Shown piece after piece: positions 15,844 to 23,409 of a stretch of 64,000 nucleotides of DNA (position 1 is its first letter; each line of letters starts with the position of its first letter). The stretch comes from CBDIHP01 sp965279195 (GTDB lineage: Bacteria > Planctomycetota > Planctomycetia > Isosphaerales > Isosphaeraceae), in the NCBI GenBank assembly GCA_965279195.1, contig CBDIHP010000029.1, positions 55,025 to 119,024 on the forward strand, in the 5' to 3' direction. The notes under the pieces are model-generated. The model saw only the letters and a list, made by a program, of their open reading frames with translations, ran no database searches and was not told where the DNA came from. The translations under genes and the position numbers were made by a program.

Positions 15844-17844
15844 TCAGGGCAGCCGGATCACGCTGTTGTGGAAGAAACCGGCAGCCTCGGGATTCCCCGG
15901 GTCGTGCCGGAAGGTCACCCCGTCAATCAGGAATTTGTATTCATGCAAACCTGATCCGAGCGTGACCGTTGTTGAATAGTTCCCATTCGCATCCGGCCCG
16001 TTCATGGCAAGCGGCGTCTGCCTCCAGTCGGTGAATGTGCCGACGAGCGACACTGATTTTGCCGGCCCCCTTGGCCGATGCCGGAAGGTCACCTCGTAAC
16101 GACCGTCGGCCAATTTCTTCGACACGGGGACGCCCAATGTCAGATCCTGCTCGGCGATCACATAGTTGAGATAACCGATGTGCATCTCGTCCTGCGTCTG
16201 CTCGCCGAAGGTCACCAGCCGCCTGGGATCCGGGTTGTTCGGGTTCTCGTCCGAGTTGTCGAAGCGGGCCTCGGTCCGCAGGATCGTCCCCTCGGGCATC
16301 GGCCTCGGCTGATCCAGGACGTAGAGGTTTTGCCAGTCGAATTCGTAGCGAGGGACATCGAGGATCGTCTCGCTCCGCCCATCCGGATACTCGACGACGA
16401 ACCGCATCGACCTCCCCCGCAGGTGCATGTGCGGTAAGACCGAGATGAGCAGCGACGGTTGCGAGAAACGGAACTCCGCCCGCGAGACGTAGTCGCGCGC
16501 CCCCGGCGGGATCTGGAGCCGGTAGTCCAGCGACATGCCCGAGAGCAGCTCCTTGCGGACGCTCGACGGATCGGCGAACACCAGTCCGATCCGACTGCGA
16601 TCGATCTGCTTCGTCCCCCGCGGCGTGTAGTGCAACTGGAGAACGATCCTCGACCCGGCGGGGACCCGCTTCGCATACCCCTCGGGCAGCACGCGAGGGG
16701 GCATCCCCGGCGCATATGCGGCGAGGAAATCGCCGCCGGCCTCATCGATCTTCTCGACACCCGGCGGCAGCACGAACACGACGACGTGATGGACAACCGA
16801 CGGGTTTCCCGGCCGGACCTCAGACGCCCGCACCCATACGTCGCGCGTCAACTTGGGATCGATGTGGACCAGTTCATAAGGCATCGACCCCTGGGCCGGG
16901 ATCACCACCTCGCGCGGCATCTCCAGCACGAGGTCCGGCTTCGGGATCCGCCAACCCTCGACGAACTTCGGGGGCTCCGGCAGATCCGCCGGACTCCCCT
17001 CGGGCGAGCCGGCGGAGACCCAGTCGCGGATGGCCTTCTTCTCACCGTCCGAGAGCCTCGCATCATTGGCGAACTTGCCATTAGCCGGCGAGGCATGCCA
17101 CGGAGGCATTCGCCCGTCTTCCACCACCTCGGCGATCATGCTCGACCACCCCGCCGCCTGGCGATAGTCCGTGAGCGAGAACGGCCCGATCTCCCCCGAC
17201 CGATGGCACGACACGCAGTGCGCCTGGAGGATCCGCGAGACCTGCTTCGAATACGTCACCGACCCGCCCGCGGACGCCTTCGACACCCGCCCGATCAGGC
17301 ACCCCACTACCTGGGTTTTCGGCGTAGCCACCGGCCTCTCCCCCAGCACCGCCTCGATGGCATCGATCAGGTCTCTCTTCGAAGGGGCCGGCCGATGCAC
17401 TCCGATCGCATACTGGTCATCGATCCGCCCCCGATACACGACCTTCCGCGAGCTATCGAGCACAAAAACCTCGGGTGTCCGCTCCGCCCCCAACCGATCG
17501 GCCAGTTCATTGCCCACATCCTTGAGCACCGGAAACGGCAACTTATGCTTCTCCGCAAACCTCCCGATCGCCACCGGCCCATCCTGCTGATTCGCATCCA
17601 CCCCGAAGAACGCCACCCCCCGCATCTCAAACTCCCCCGCCACCCTCGCCAACCCCGGCGCATAGATCTCCGCCAGCGGACACTCCGTCCCGACGAACGC
17701 CAGCACCACCGCTTTCTTCCCGCCGACCTCCGCCAACGAATGCCAGGCGCCCCGATGATCCTGAAGCCGAAACCCAACCTCCCGCCCCTCCTGCCCGACA
17801 ACCCCCAGCATCGCGAGGACCCCGATCCATCCCGTCAAGCCCAT
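15844..17844 (-). CDS. Redoxin / CxxCH / copper-monooxygenase-like / CBM48-like fusion, exported
   Basis: The product is a 666-residue exported protein with four parts. After a signal peptide (to about residue 18) come an AhpC/TSA-like redoxin domain (~20-165, with the peroxidatic-type motif GTECPL, Cys55), a cytochrome-c-like CVSCH heme site at about residues 210-214 with a downstream Met-containing segment (VEDGRMPPWHA), a domain related to copper type II ascorbate-dependent monooxygenases (~310-550, with PSVVHHVVVFV and LPHMHLRGRSMRF as possible copper ligands), and a C-terminal CBM48/AMPK-like beta domain (VSLVGTFTDWRQTPLAM). The start at 17844 follows a GAGGGGGG ribosome site. Such fusions occur in planctomycetes; substrate unknown. 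Confidence 0.8.
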   Translation of the reverse strand: MGLTGWIGVLAMLGVVGQEGREVGFRLQDHRGAWHSLAEVGGKKAVVLAFVGTECPLAEIYAPGLARVAGEFEMRGVAFFGVDANQQDGPVAIGRFAEKHKLPFPVLKDVGNELADRLGAERTPEVFVLDSSRKVVYRGRIDDQYAIGVHRPAPSKRDLIDAIEAVLGERPVATPKTQVVGCLIGRVSKASAGGSVTYSKQVSRILQAHCVSCHRSGEIGPFSLTDYRQAAGWSSMIAEVVEDGRMPPWHASPANGKFANDARLSDGEKKAIRDWVSAGSPEGSPADLPEPPKFVEGWRIPKPDLVLEMPREVVIPAQGSMPYELVHIDPKLTRDVWVRASEVRPGNPSVVHHVVVFVLPPGVEKIDEAGGDFLAAYAPGMPPRVLPEGYAKRVPAGSRIVLQLHYTPRGTKQIDRSRIGLVFADPSSVRKELLSGMSLDYRLQIPPGARDYVSRAEFRFSQPSLLISVLPHMHLRGRSMRFVVEYPDGRSETILDVPRYEFDWQNLYVLDQPRPMPEGTILRTEARFDNSDENPNNPDPRRLVTFGEQTQDEMHIGYLNYVIAEQDLTLGVPVSKKLADGRYEVTFRHRPRGPAKSVSLVGTFTDWRQTPLAMNGPDANGNYSTTVTLGSGLHEYKFLIDGVTFRHDPGNPEAAGFFHNSVIRLP

Positions 17845-17986
17845 CGTGAAGCCCCCCTCGCATCGAACGTCGCAAGATCCTCCGTCACCCATTCGACATT
17901 ACCACAGATGTCCGAGGTCTTCCATCCACGTAGCACAACTCACATCACCCCCAAGGATCCGCTCAACCCGATCCACGCTTCAACGG

Positions 17987-18019
17987 AAAAAGCCAGCCGG
18001 CGGAGAACCGCCGGCTGGC
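17987..18019 (-). terminator. Displaced native ssrA (tmRNA) terminator
   Basis: Read on the minus strand, a perfect 12-bp GC-rich stem with a 4-base loop (18019-17992) is followed by five Ts (17991-17987). It directly abuts the left copy of the 31-bp repeat. With the repeat's tmRNA 3' end at 18025, only five bases separate the mature RNA end from the stem, which is where the tmRNA terminator should be. The island now separates it from the intact ssrA by 11.8 kb. Confidence 0.85.
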
Positions 18020-18050
18020 TTCAGTGGAGGCGGCGGGAATTGCACCCGCG
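18020..18050. repeat. attL: 31-bp direct repeat, left copy
   Basis: The sequence is identical for 31 bp to 29798-29828. It consists of five bases downstream of tmRNA (TTCAG on plus) plus the 26-bp 3' end of the tmRNA gene, including the T-arm. The old tmRNA terminator lies immediately to the left. Confidence 0.9.
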
Positions 18051-18230
18051 ATCGCGATTCCGCAACTTCAATTGCAGCATAGGACTTGCGTCGATCACGG
18101 GTGCCAGTGGTTGCGCATTGGCTGCGCGGATTCGGCCCTGATCGAGCTGATCGCCAGGTGGCCGACCCTGCCCCCCTACATTGCCCAGGCGATCATGGCC
18201 CTGGTGCAGACCTGTCCGCCCCAGAGCTAG
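18024..18230 (+). pseudogene. Stranded C-terminal tail of the island integrase
   Basis: The frame across attL continues for 59 codons after the repeat (18051-18227) to a TAG at 18228-18230. It has no ribosome site or start of its own. It is in the same frame relative to the repeat as the integrase at the other end, because 29802 minus 18024 is 11,778, a multiple of three. If the element excised as a circle, the integrase would run through the repeat and take this tail (HRTCVDHGCQWLRIGCADS, then LIARWPTLPPYIAQAIMALV). The last helix-like stretch resembles C-termini I associate with planctomycete integrases. It is probably silent in the integrated state. Confidence 0.7.
18108..18128. repeat. 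21-bp direct repeat, left copy
   Basis: This is a perfect match to 29634-29654 in the same orientation. It contains the inverted repeat GCGCA-N5-TGCGC and encodes W-L-R-I-G-C-A in both places. It lies 58 bp inside attL. It may be an arm-type recombinase site, or simply a duplicated piece of integrase coding sequence. Confidence 0.6.
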
Positions 18231-18394
18231 GGAGGTGGTCGCGGCGGGCCCTGCACAAACCTTCAACTTTCTTGAAGGATTGTGCGCCGACCCGGCGGCC
18301 TTGGTCGCCCGCCGATTCTCGTGTGGTCCCGGGCTACTGGCGCAGGAACGCTCGGGATCCGGCGGAAGTGATCGTCGCCCGAGGCGGAAACTCA

Positions 18395-18455
18395 TTTTCC
18401 TAAAACACTGCCTTTTCCTACGCAGGAAAATAGCCCATAATGAGAAAGTAGGAAA
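18395..18455 (+). promoter_or_regulatory. Palindromic operator and probable promoter of the AbiE-like pair
   Basis: A perfect 7-bp inverted repeat, TTTTCCT-ACGC-AGGAAAA, lies at 18413-18430. Further half-sites are TTTTCCTA at 18395-18402 and TAGGAAA at 18449-18455. A CATAAT hexamer at 18436-18441 fits a -10 box, and it sits between half-sites. The start codon follows at 18488. Known AbiEi antitoxins bind inverted repeats in their own promoter, which fits this layout. Confidence 0.6.
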
Positions 18456-18487
18456 CAGCATCAGAACCAGGAATCCCGGTCGCCACC

Positions 18488-19576
18488 ATGTCCCGTCTCG
18501 CCCCGCCCACCGAAGAGGAATTCATCGCCCGAGTCCGGCGGGGCGATGTCGCGTTCCCGCCCCTGAGTCTGACCTGGGAGAACACCGAGACGAAGGGTAT
18601 CGACGCCGTCATCCGGATGGGGTGGGAGAAGAAGGCGTTCCGATTCGCGGCCGAATACAAGCGGCTCTCGAACCCGAAGCTGGTGGTGGCCGCGGCCGAC
18701 CAGGCGCGGAAGCTGGCGCAGTCGCAGAAGCTCTTGCCGCTCGTCGTGGTCTCCTACCTGGACGAGCAGGCCCTGGATGTTCTGCAAGCGCAGGGGGTGA
18801 GCGGGATCGACCTCTGCGGCAACGGCGTGGTCATCGTGCCGGGCGAGTGGTTCCTCCGCCGGACCGGCAGCCCGAACTTGTTCCGGAACGAGGGCGTGAT
18901 CAAGAACGTCTACCGGAAGAACAGCTCTGTCGTCGCCAGGCTGTTCCTCGCGACGCCCGAATTCGCGTCGGTCCAGGATGCGCTCGACGAGCTCGGCCGC
19001 CGCAGCGGACGGGTGACGCTCTCCACCGTGTCCAAGGTGTGCAAACGGCTCGAAGAGGACTTGATCATCGAGCGGAAGCGGGAAGGTGCGACGAAGTTGC
19101 GGCTCATCCAGCCGGACAAGCTGCTCGACCGACTCGCCGCGAACTACTCCCCGCCGACCGTGACGACACGGCTCTCCGGAAAGCTGCGCGGGATCGAACC
19201 GGCGGAGTTCCGGGAGCAACTCGGCAAGTGGGCGCGGACGACGGGCAATCTGGTCTCGCGAACCGGGACGGACTCGGTGGGTGCCTTCGCCGTCATGGCA
19301 CGCGGGGAGGGCCCGGAGGAGTTTTACTGCAGCGACATCGCCGACGCGCTGCAGGCCCTCGGCGACCGGTTCCAGCCGGCGGAGCGCTTCGCGACCGTCA
19401 GCCTCCTCGAGACGCGGGACGAAGAAGTCTACTTCGACCGGCGAGACGACCTCATCTCCTCACCTGTCCAGACGTACCTCGAACTGTCTCGCGGAGACAA
19501 GCGGGACCAGGAGACCGCAGGCGACGTGCGTAGGGTCATCCTCGACGCGTTGTCGCCTCTCGCCGCGAAGAAGTAG
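18488..19576 (+). CDS. AbiEi-like antitoxin / winged-helix regulator with a nuclease-like N-domain
   Basis: The 362-residue product begins with a domain that has the D...E-x-K layout of PD-(D/E)xK folds (Asp39 in GIDAV; Glu56 and Lys58 in AAEYKR). Next comes the SGIDLCGNGVVIVPGEWFLRR segment seen in AbiEi-type antitoxin families, then a winged helix (~155-235, SVQDALDELGRRSGRVTLS and VCKRLEEDLIIERKRE), and an uncharacterised C-terminal part. It directly precedes a nucleotidyltransferase gene, the classical order in AbiE systems (antitoxin and repressor first). The half-sites upstream are likely its targets. Whether the N-domain is catalytically active cannot be told. Confidence 0.7.
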   Translation: MSRLAPPTEEEFIARVRRGDVAFPPLSLTWENTETKGIDAVIRMGWEKKAFRFAAEYKRLSNPKLVVAAADQARKLAQSQKLLPLVVVSYLDEQALDVLQAQGVSGIDLCGNGVVIVPGEWFLRRTGSPNLFRNEGVIKNVYRKNSSVVARLFLATPEFASVQDALDELGRRSGRVTLSTVSKVCKRLEEDLIIERKREGATKLRLIQPDKLLDRLAANYSPPTVTTRLSGKLRGIEPAEFREQLGKWARTTGNLVSRTGTDSVGAFAVMARGEGPEEFYCSDIADALQALGDRFQPAERFATVSLLETRDEEVYFDRRDDLISSPVQTYLELSRGDKRDQETAGDVRRVILDALSPLAAKK

Positions 19577-19655
19577 GATTGATAAGGAATCTCGTCAGTC
19601 GACATCACGGATGAGGCGGCCGGTTGCCCGGGCCGGACCCAAGGAAGGGGAAATC

Positions 19656-20519
19656 ATGGACCCGCTGCGAACCTGCCTGCTGGACCTGCTCTACGAAGTT
19701 CGCGAAGCGAACATCCCGCTCACCGTCGGCGGCGGGTTCGGCCTCTTCTTGAAGCGCATGCACCTCATCGAGCGGGGTGAGCGCACACTGTTCACGGAGC
19801 TGCCCGAGCCGCGCGCGACCAACGACATCGACGTCTTCTTCCGGGTCGATCTCCTGACGAACGCGGAGTCGACCGAGGCGCTCGTCGCAGCGATCCGCCG
19901 GCTTGGCTACGTCCCCGTCGAAGAGGCGAAGTATTTCCAGTGGAAGCGGCCGATCCAGGTTGGCGGGACCGCGATGGAGGTCAAGCTGGACGCCTTGGTC
20001 GGCCCGCTCGGCGACCGAAGATCGGAACTCCAGGTCACCCCGCCGCGCGTGCGCCCCAAAGGAAAGAGCGTCGGCTTCCACGCGCATCAGAGCGACGAGG
20101 CCCTCTTCCTCGAAGACTCGCCGATCGCAATCGAGCTCCGGGGTGAACGTTCCACGGGCGAAGAGTACGCGGCCACCGCGTACGTCCCGGAGGCCTTCCC
20201 CTACCTCTTGATGAAGCTCTCCGCGTTCGCCGATCGCCAAGCCGACGAGAACAAGGACCTCGGCCGGCATCACGCCCTCGACGCCTACACGATCGTCGGC
20301 ATGATGACCGAGCCGGAATTCGACCGTGCGAGGGAGCTCGCCGTCCGGTGTCGCTCGGATCCGCATTTCAGACGCGTCTGCGACGTCGTTGCAGCCGATT
20401 TCGCGAGCGCAACGTCCCTCGGGATCCTGCGGCTGCGTGAACATCGCCTCAGCCGCGAGAACTTCCAGTTGGACGAGTTCATCGAGAGCTTGGCCGACAT
20501 CTTTTCCAGAAAAACATAA
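19656..20519 (+). CDS. AbiEii-like nucleotidyltransferase toxin
   Basis: The product has 287 residues and the layout of DNA-polymerase-beta-type nucleotidyltransferases used as toxins. GGGFGLFLKR (residues 25-34) matches the GG-x-A/G-L site, and NDIDVFF (Asp57 and Asp59) gives the two metal-binding aspartates; EVKLDAL around residue 109 may supply the third. The rest is helical with PYLLMKLSAFADRQADENKDLGRHHALD, the K-D-x-x-D-x-x-D region common in AbiEii/MenT relatives. AAGGAAGGGG precedes the ATG at 19656. It follows the antitoxin by 79 bp. Related toxins add nucleotides to tRNA or protein targets; the target here is unknown. Confidence 0.75.
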   Translation: MDPLRTCLLDLLYEVREANIPLTVGGGFGLFLKRMHLIERGERTLFTELPEPRATNDIDVFFRVDLLTNAESTEALVAAIRRLGYVPVEEAKYFQWKRPIQVGGTAMEVKLDALVGPLGDRRSELQVTPPRVRPKGKSVGFHAHQSDEALFLEDSPIAIELRGERSTGEEYAATAYVPEAFPYLLMKLSAFADRQADENKDLGRHHALDAYTIVGMMTEPEFDRARELAVRCRSDPHFRRVCDVVAADFASATSLGILRLREHRLSRENFQLDEFIESLADIFSRKT

Positions 20520-20804
20520 GCGAAGTGACGTTGATTTGTCCGCAACCGAGACCGCTCTTGAGCGGTGTGATTGAACCGAGTGCAAGCCCAGCTGAACGCG
20601 CATTGGCCCATCAGTAACGGCGACTGCTCGAGTTCCCCGAATGAGGGTGAATTCGGAGTCGCCGACTCCGTGATCGGATGATCCGTCGGGAAGGAGCGAC
20701 GATGGAGTCCACAATCTCACTCCTCAGTGCGGCTGCTCCCTAACTCGCCGACTCGAGCGTACCCGCCCAGAAATGCCAAATTGAAAAGCGGAGCGAGAGT
20801 GTCC

Positions 20805-21866
20805 TCAATACAGAACAGCGGCCTTCACAGCCTTTTGACCTCGATCGGTCTCTACTACATCGTATTCGAGAACCGTGCCTTTCGGAATCGAATCTGCGTC
20901 AGCATTAAGAGCGTCCCGGATATGAACGAATACAGGTGAACCTCCGCCTTCCGGGGTTATGAAGCCATATCCCTTGTCCTCGTTCCAACTCTGAATCACG
21001 CCGTAGGGTCGACCATATCGAGCGGAAACCGAACTCCTCAAAGGCTTTGTAAGCTCGACGCATTGTTGCTCAAGACGTTCTCTTAATCTTCGTTGATCAT
21101 TGTATTGGGCATGATCAGGGATTACGCAATACTTTGAGTCCTCGTTGACAAGGTAAAGCAAGAAGAGCCGGATGGCGAACGGGAAACCAAGTTTCATCAA
21201 TTCAAGTAATTCGTGGTGCAGCGTCCGATCGTGAAGCGGGGTCACTTCTAGCATCGATTCGATGTACGCCCAGTCTGTGCGGCCCCACAGCAGGTGCTGA
21301 TAACCAGAAGGCGAGATCTCGATACGAAATACGTCATCGATGTTCGATTGACCGGGGTCATAGCTTAGAAGAAGCCCGGATTTGAGCATATTGTGGAGCC
21401 AGCCTCGGATCGCTTGGCGTTCGAAATTCATTGCATTGCAATAGTCGATCACGTTAGCCAGTTCGACGTATCTTGCCTCGCCTTCTGCTTGTTGAAAATG
21501 CGTAGATTCAAGGAGCTGTAGAATGCGAAGTCCCAAAAGCGGCGAAGTGCCGAACTCTGTGGTCATTGCGAAAATGTTCTGTACGAATGCATTCTGTCCA
21601 CTTGGGTAAATGTCATACTTGCCTCTGATCATCGCCAGCTTTGCGTTGTTTGGGTCTACCTCGATGGTGGAATGCGAGTAGACAGACTTCAGGATTTCAT
21701 CAACGCGGATGTGCGGTGAACCGACGATCTCCCTAGTGAGTTGCAGGCAGCGCCGAATGTCGTGGTTCGCGAGATTTCCGATCCAGTTCGCCACGTCGCC
21801 CGTGTTGATAAACACAGCCTGCACACTACTGGTAAACGCCTTTAGATTTTCAATGGAAAGATCGAT
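20805..21866 (-). pseudogene. 5'-truncated gene; product ends in a cold-shock domain
   Basis: The minus-strand frame is open without a start codon from the edge of the insertion sequence (21866) to the stop at 20805, ~353 codons. A GTG at 21824 could restart it. The last ~65 residues form a cold-shock domain: GVIQSWNEDKGYGFITPEGG, then VFVHIRDA and GTVLEYDVVETDRGQKAVKA. The rest, starting DLSIENLKAFTSSVQAVF and NLANHDIRRCLQL, looks like the region behind the ATPase core of large P-loop NTPases and contains winged-helix-like parts (RGWLHNMLKSGLLLSY); that is tentative. The base composition is much AT-richer than its neighbours. The IS has removed its 5' end. Confidence 0.65.
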
Positions 21867-22907
21867 GGCTCATGTTCCACCGGCGGTGGAGCCCTATTCC
21901 GGCCGGCGGTCCGCTGTGGTCTGATCGGGGGCTGACCCGATCGACCCGAGGCGGAGGCCGGCGATGGACTTCCCGATCCACCAGTACATGGACGAGCAGG
22001 CCTGCTACGACAAGCTCGTCGAGGTCCTCCACCCCGAGGGCCTCGCCTGCCCGCGATGCGGCGGCCGCGAGTACGGCGTGCACCGCAGGCACCGGGCCCC
22101 GGCGCTGGACTATCGCTGCCGCGGCTGCCGGCGCGTCTTCAACGCTTACACCGGCACCGCACTCCAGAAGACCCAGCGGCCCGCATCGCACCTGCTGCTG
22201 ATCCTCCGCGGCATCGCCCAGGGAGTCCCCACCGCGAAGCTGGCCCGCGAGCTGGGCTGCGACCGGGTCAAGCTCCTGGAGCTGAGGCACCGGATCCAGC
22301 AGCGGGCCCTGGATGGCCAGGAGACCGAGCCCCTCGACGACGCCGTGTGCGAGGCCGACGAGGCCTTCGTCAACGCGGGGGAAAAAAGGCATCCCGCACG
22401 ACTCGCCCGATGACCCGCCGCGGCGCCGCGCGAACAAGCGTCGCGGCCACGGCACCTTCGCCAACGACCGCCCGCCGGTCGCCGGCACCTTCGGCCGCTC
22501 CTCCGGCGCGATCCGGCTGCACGTCCTGCCGACCACCGACCAGCGGACCTTGAATGGCATGGTCCAGGCGACGACGAGCCCCGGTGCGAGGCTGAACACC
22601 GACGAGTGGTCGGGCTACGACCGCGTCCCGGAGCTGGGGCGGTCGCGGGCGACGGTGAACCACGCGATCAAGGAGTGGGCCCGCGACGACGACGGGGACG
22701 GGATCCGCGAGGTGCACGTCAACTCGATGGAGGGGACCTGGGCGGCGCTGCGGACGTTCCTGCGGCCCTTCCGGGGCGTGAGCAAGCACCACCTGCGCGG
22801 CTACGTGGCCATCTTCGAGTGGATCCACAACCTCAAGTCGGTGACCGACGACTTCCTGGCCATCCTCCTCGGAAGAAAGCCGAACACCGCTGGTGGAACA
22901 TGAGCCA
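21866..22907 (+). mobile_element. IS1595-family insertion sequence
   Basis: The element is about 1042 bp long with terminal inverted repeats of 23 bp with one mismatch, reading TGGCTCATGTTCCACC from both ends. It holds one transposase gene with a frameshift. The eight bases on either side are different (AGATCGAT-like on the left, ACAAGAAG-like on the right), so there is no target duplication. This points to a deletion that started at the IS after insertion, or to recombination between two copies. Confidence 0.8.
21964..22903 (+). pseudogene. IS1595-type transposase, split by a +1 frameshift
   Basis: The first frame starts MDFPIHQYMDEQACYDK and contains a zinc ribbon (CPRCGGREYG with CRGC), then the helical region (VPTAKLARELGCDRVKLLEL) and the beginning of the DDE domain (EADEAFVNAGEK), ending at 22413. 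The second frame continues with GIPHDSPDDPPRRRANKRRG, GTFGRSSGAIRLHVLPT, NTDEWSGYD and the terminal HVNSMEGTWAALRTFLRPFRG, ending at 22903. The break lies in a G5A6 run at 22377-22387; with five As the frame would be intact. The gene is probably inactive, unless slippage on the A run restores it. A sequencing error is possible too. Confidence 0.8.
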
Positions 22908-23409
22908 CAAGAAGTTCTACGCGCCGACCCCGAAGTTGGCGCGCATCCACGGCCGCGACCCGAAGCGCTATTCGCGCCCGCCGGGCGAGCTGGCCATCGC
23001 GCAACGACTGCTCTCGGCGATCTTCTGCATGAAGACGGGCGTGCGTTTCCTGACGCCGCAAGAGTTCGCCGAGCGGTTTCCCCGGCAGGCCGCCTGCAAG
23101 GGGCTGTGCCCGACGAAGTATTTCGTCGACACCACGAAGCAGCAGCCGCTGCTCTCCGTGCTCCTCCCGAGCTACGGACACAGCGTGAGGCGCACCGCGC
23201 GCAAGGCCCGCAAGGCCATCGCGAAGCGCAAGGAACACGACGCCTGGCTCGACCTCATCTACTTCAACCTGTTCCAGGTCGTGCTCGTCAGCGTGTTCGA
23301 ATCGAAAGCCGCGGACCTGCGCTACGCGTTGCGCCGCGACACGTTCCCGAAGTCGATCGTCGTCATCCCCGAACTCGCAGACCTCTTGAACATCGGAGAC
23401 AGGACATGA
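22900..23409 (+). CDS. Hypothetical protein, 5' end replaced by IS sequence (possible replication-relaxation relative)
   Basis: The frame encodes 169 residues. The ATG (22900) and first codons lie in the right inverted repeat of the IS, so this is probably the remainder of a longer gene. I do not recognise it firmly. The segment RLLSAIFCMKTGVRFLTPQEFAERF resembles the winged-helix start of replication-relaxation proteins, which often precede a TraG-like ATPase as here; low confidence. The protein is basic, with VRRTARKARKAIAKRKEHD in the middle. The stop overlaps the ATG of the next gene by 4 bp, so the two are translationally coupled. Confidence 0.55.
   Translation: MSHKKFYAPTPKLARIHGRDPKRYSRPPGELAIAQRLLSAIFCMKTGVRFLTPQEFAERFPRQAACKGLCPTKYFVDTTKQQPLLSVLLPSYGHSVRRTARKARKAIAKRKEHDAWLDLIYFNLFQVVLVSVFESKAADLRYALRRDTFPKSIVVIPELADLLNIGDRT

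Noticed and set aside
18020..18050. The tmRNA-like stretch as a second tmRNA or a tRNA gene
   Set aside because: Only the last 26 bp of tmRNA are present; the sequence next to it (18051 onward) cannot form an acceptor stem or tag region.
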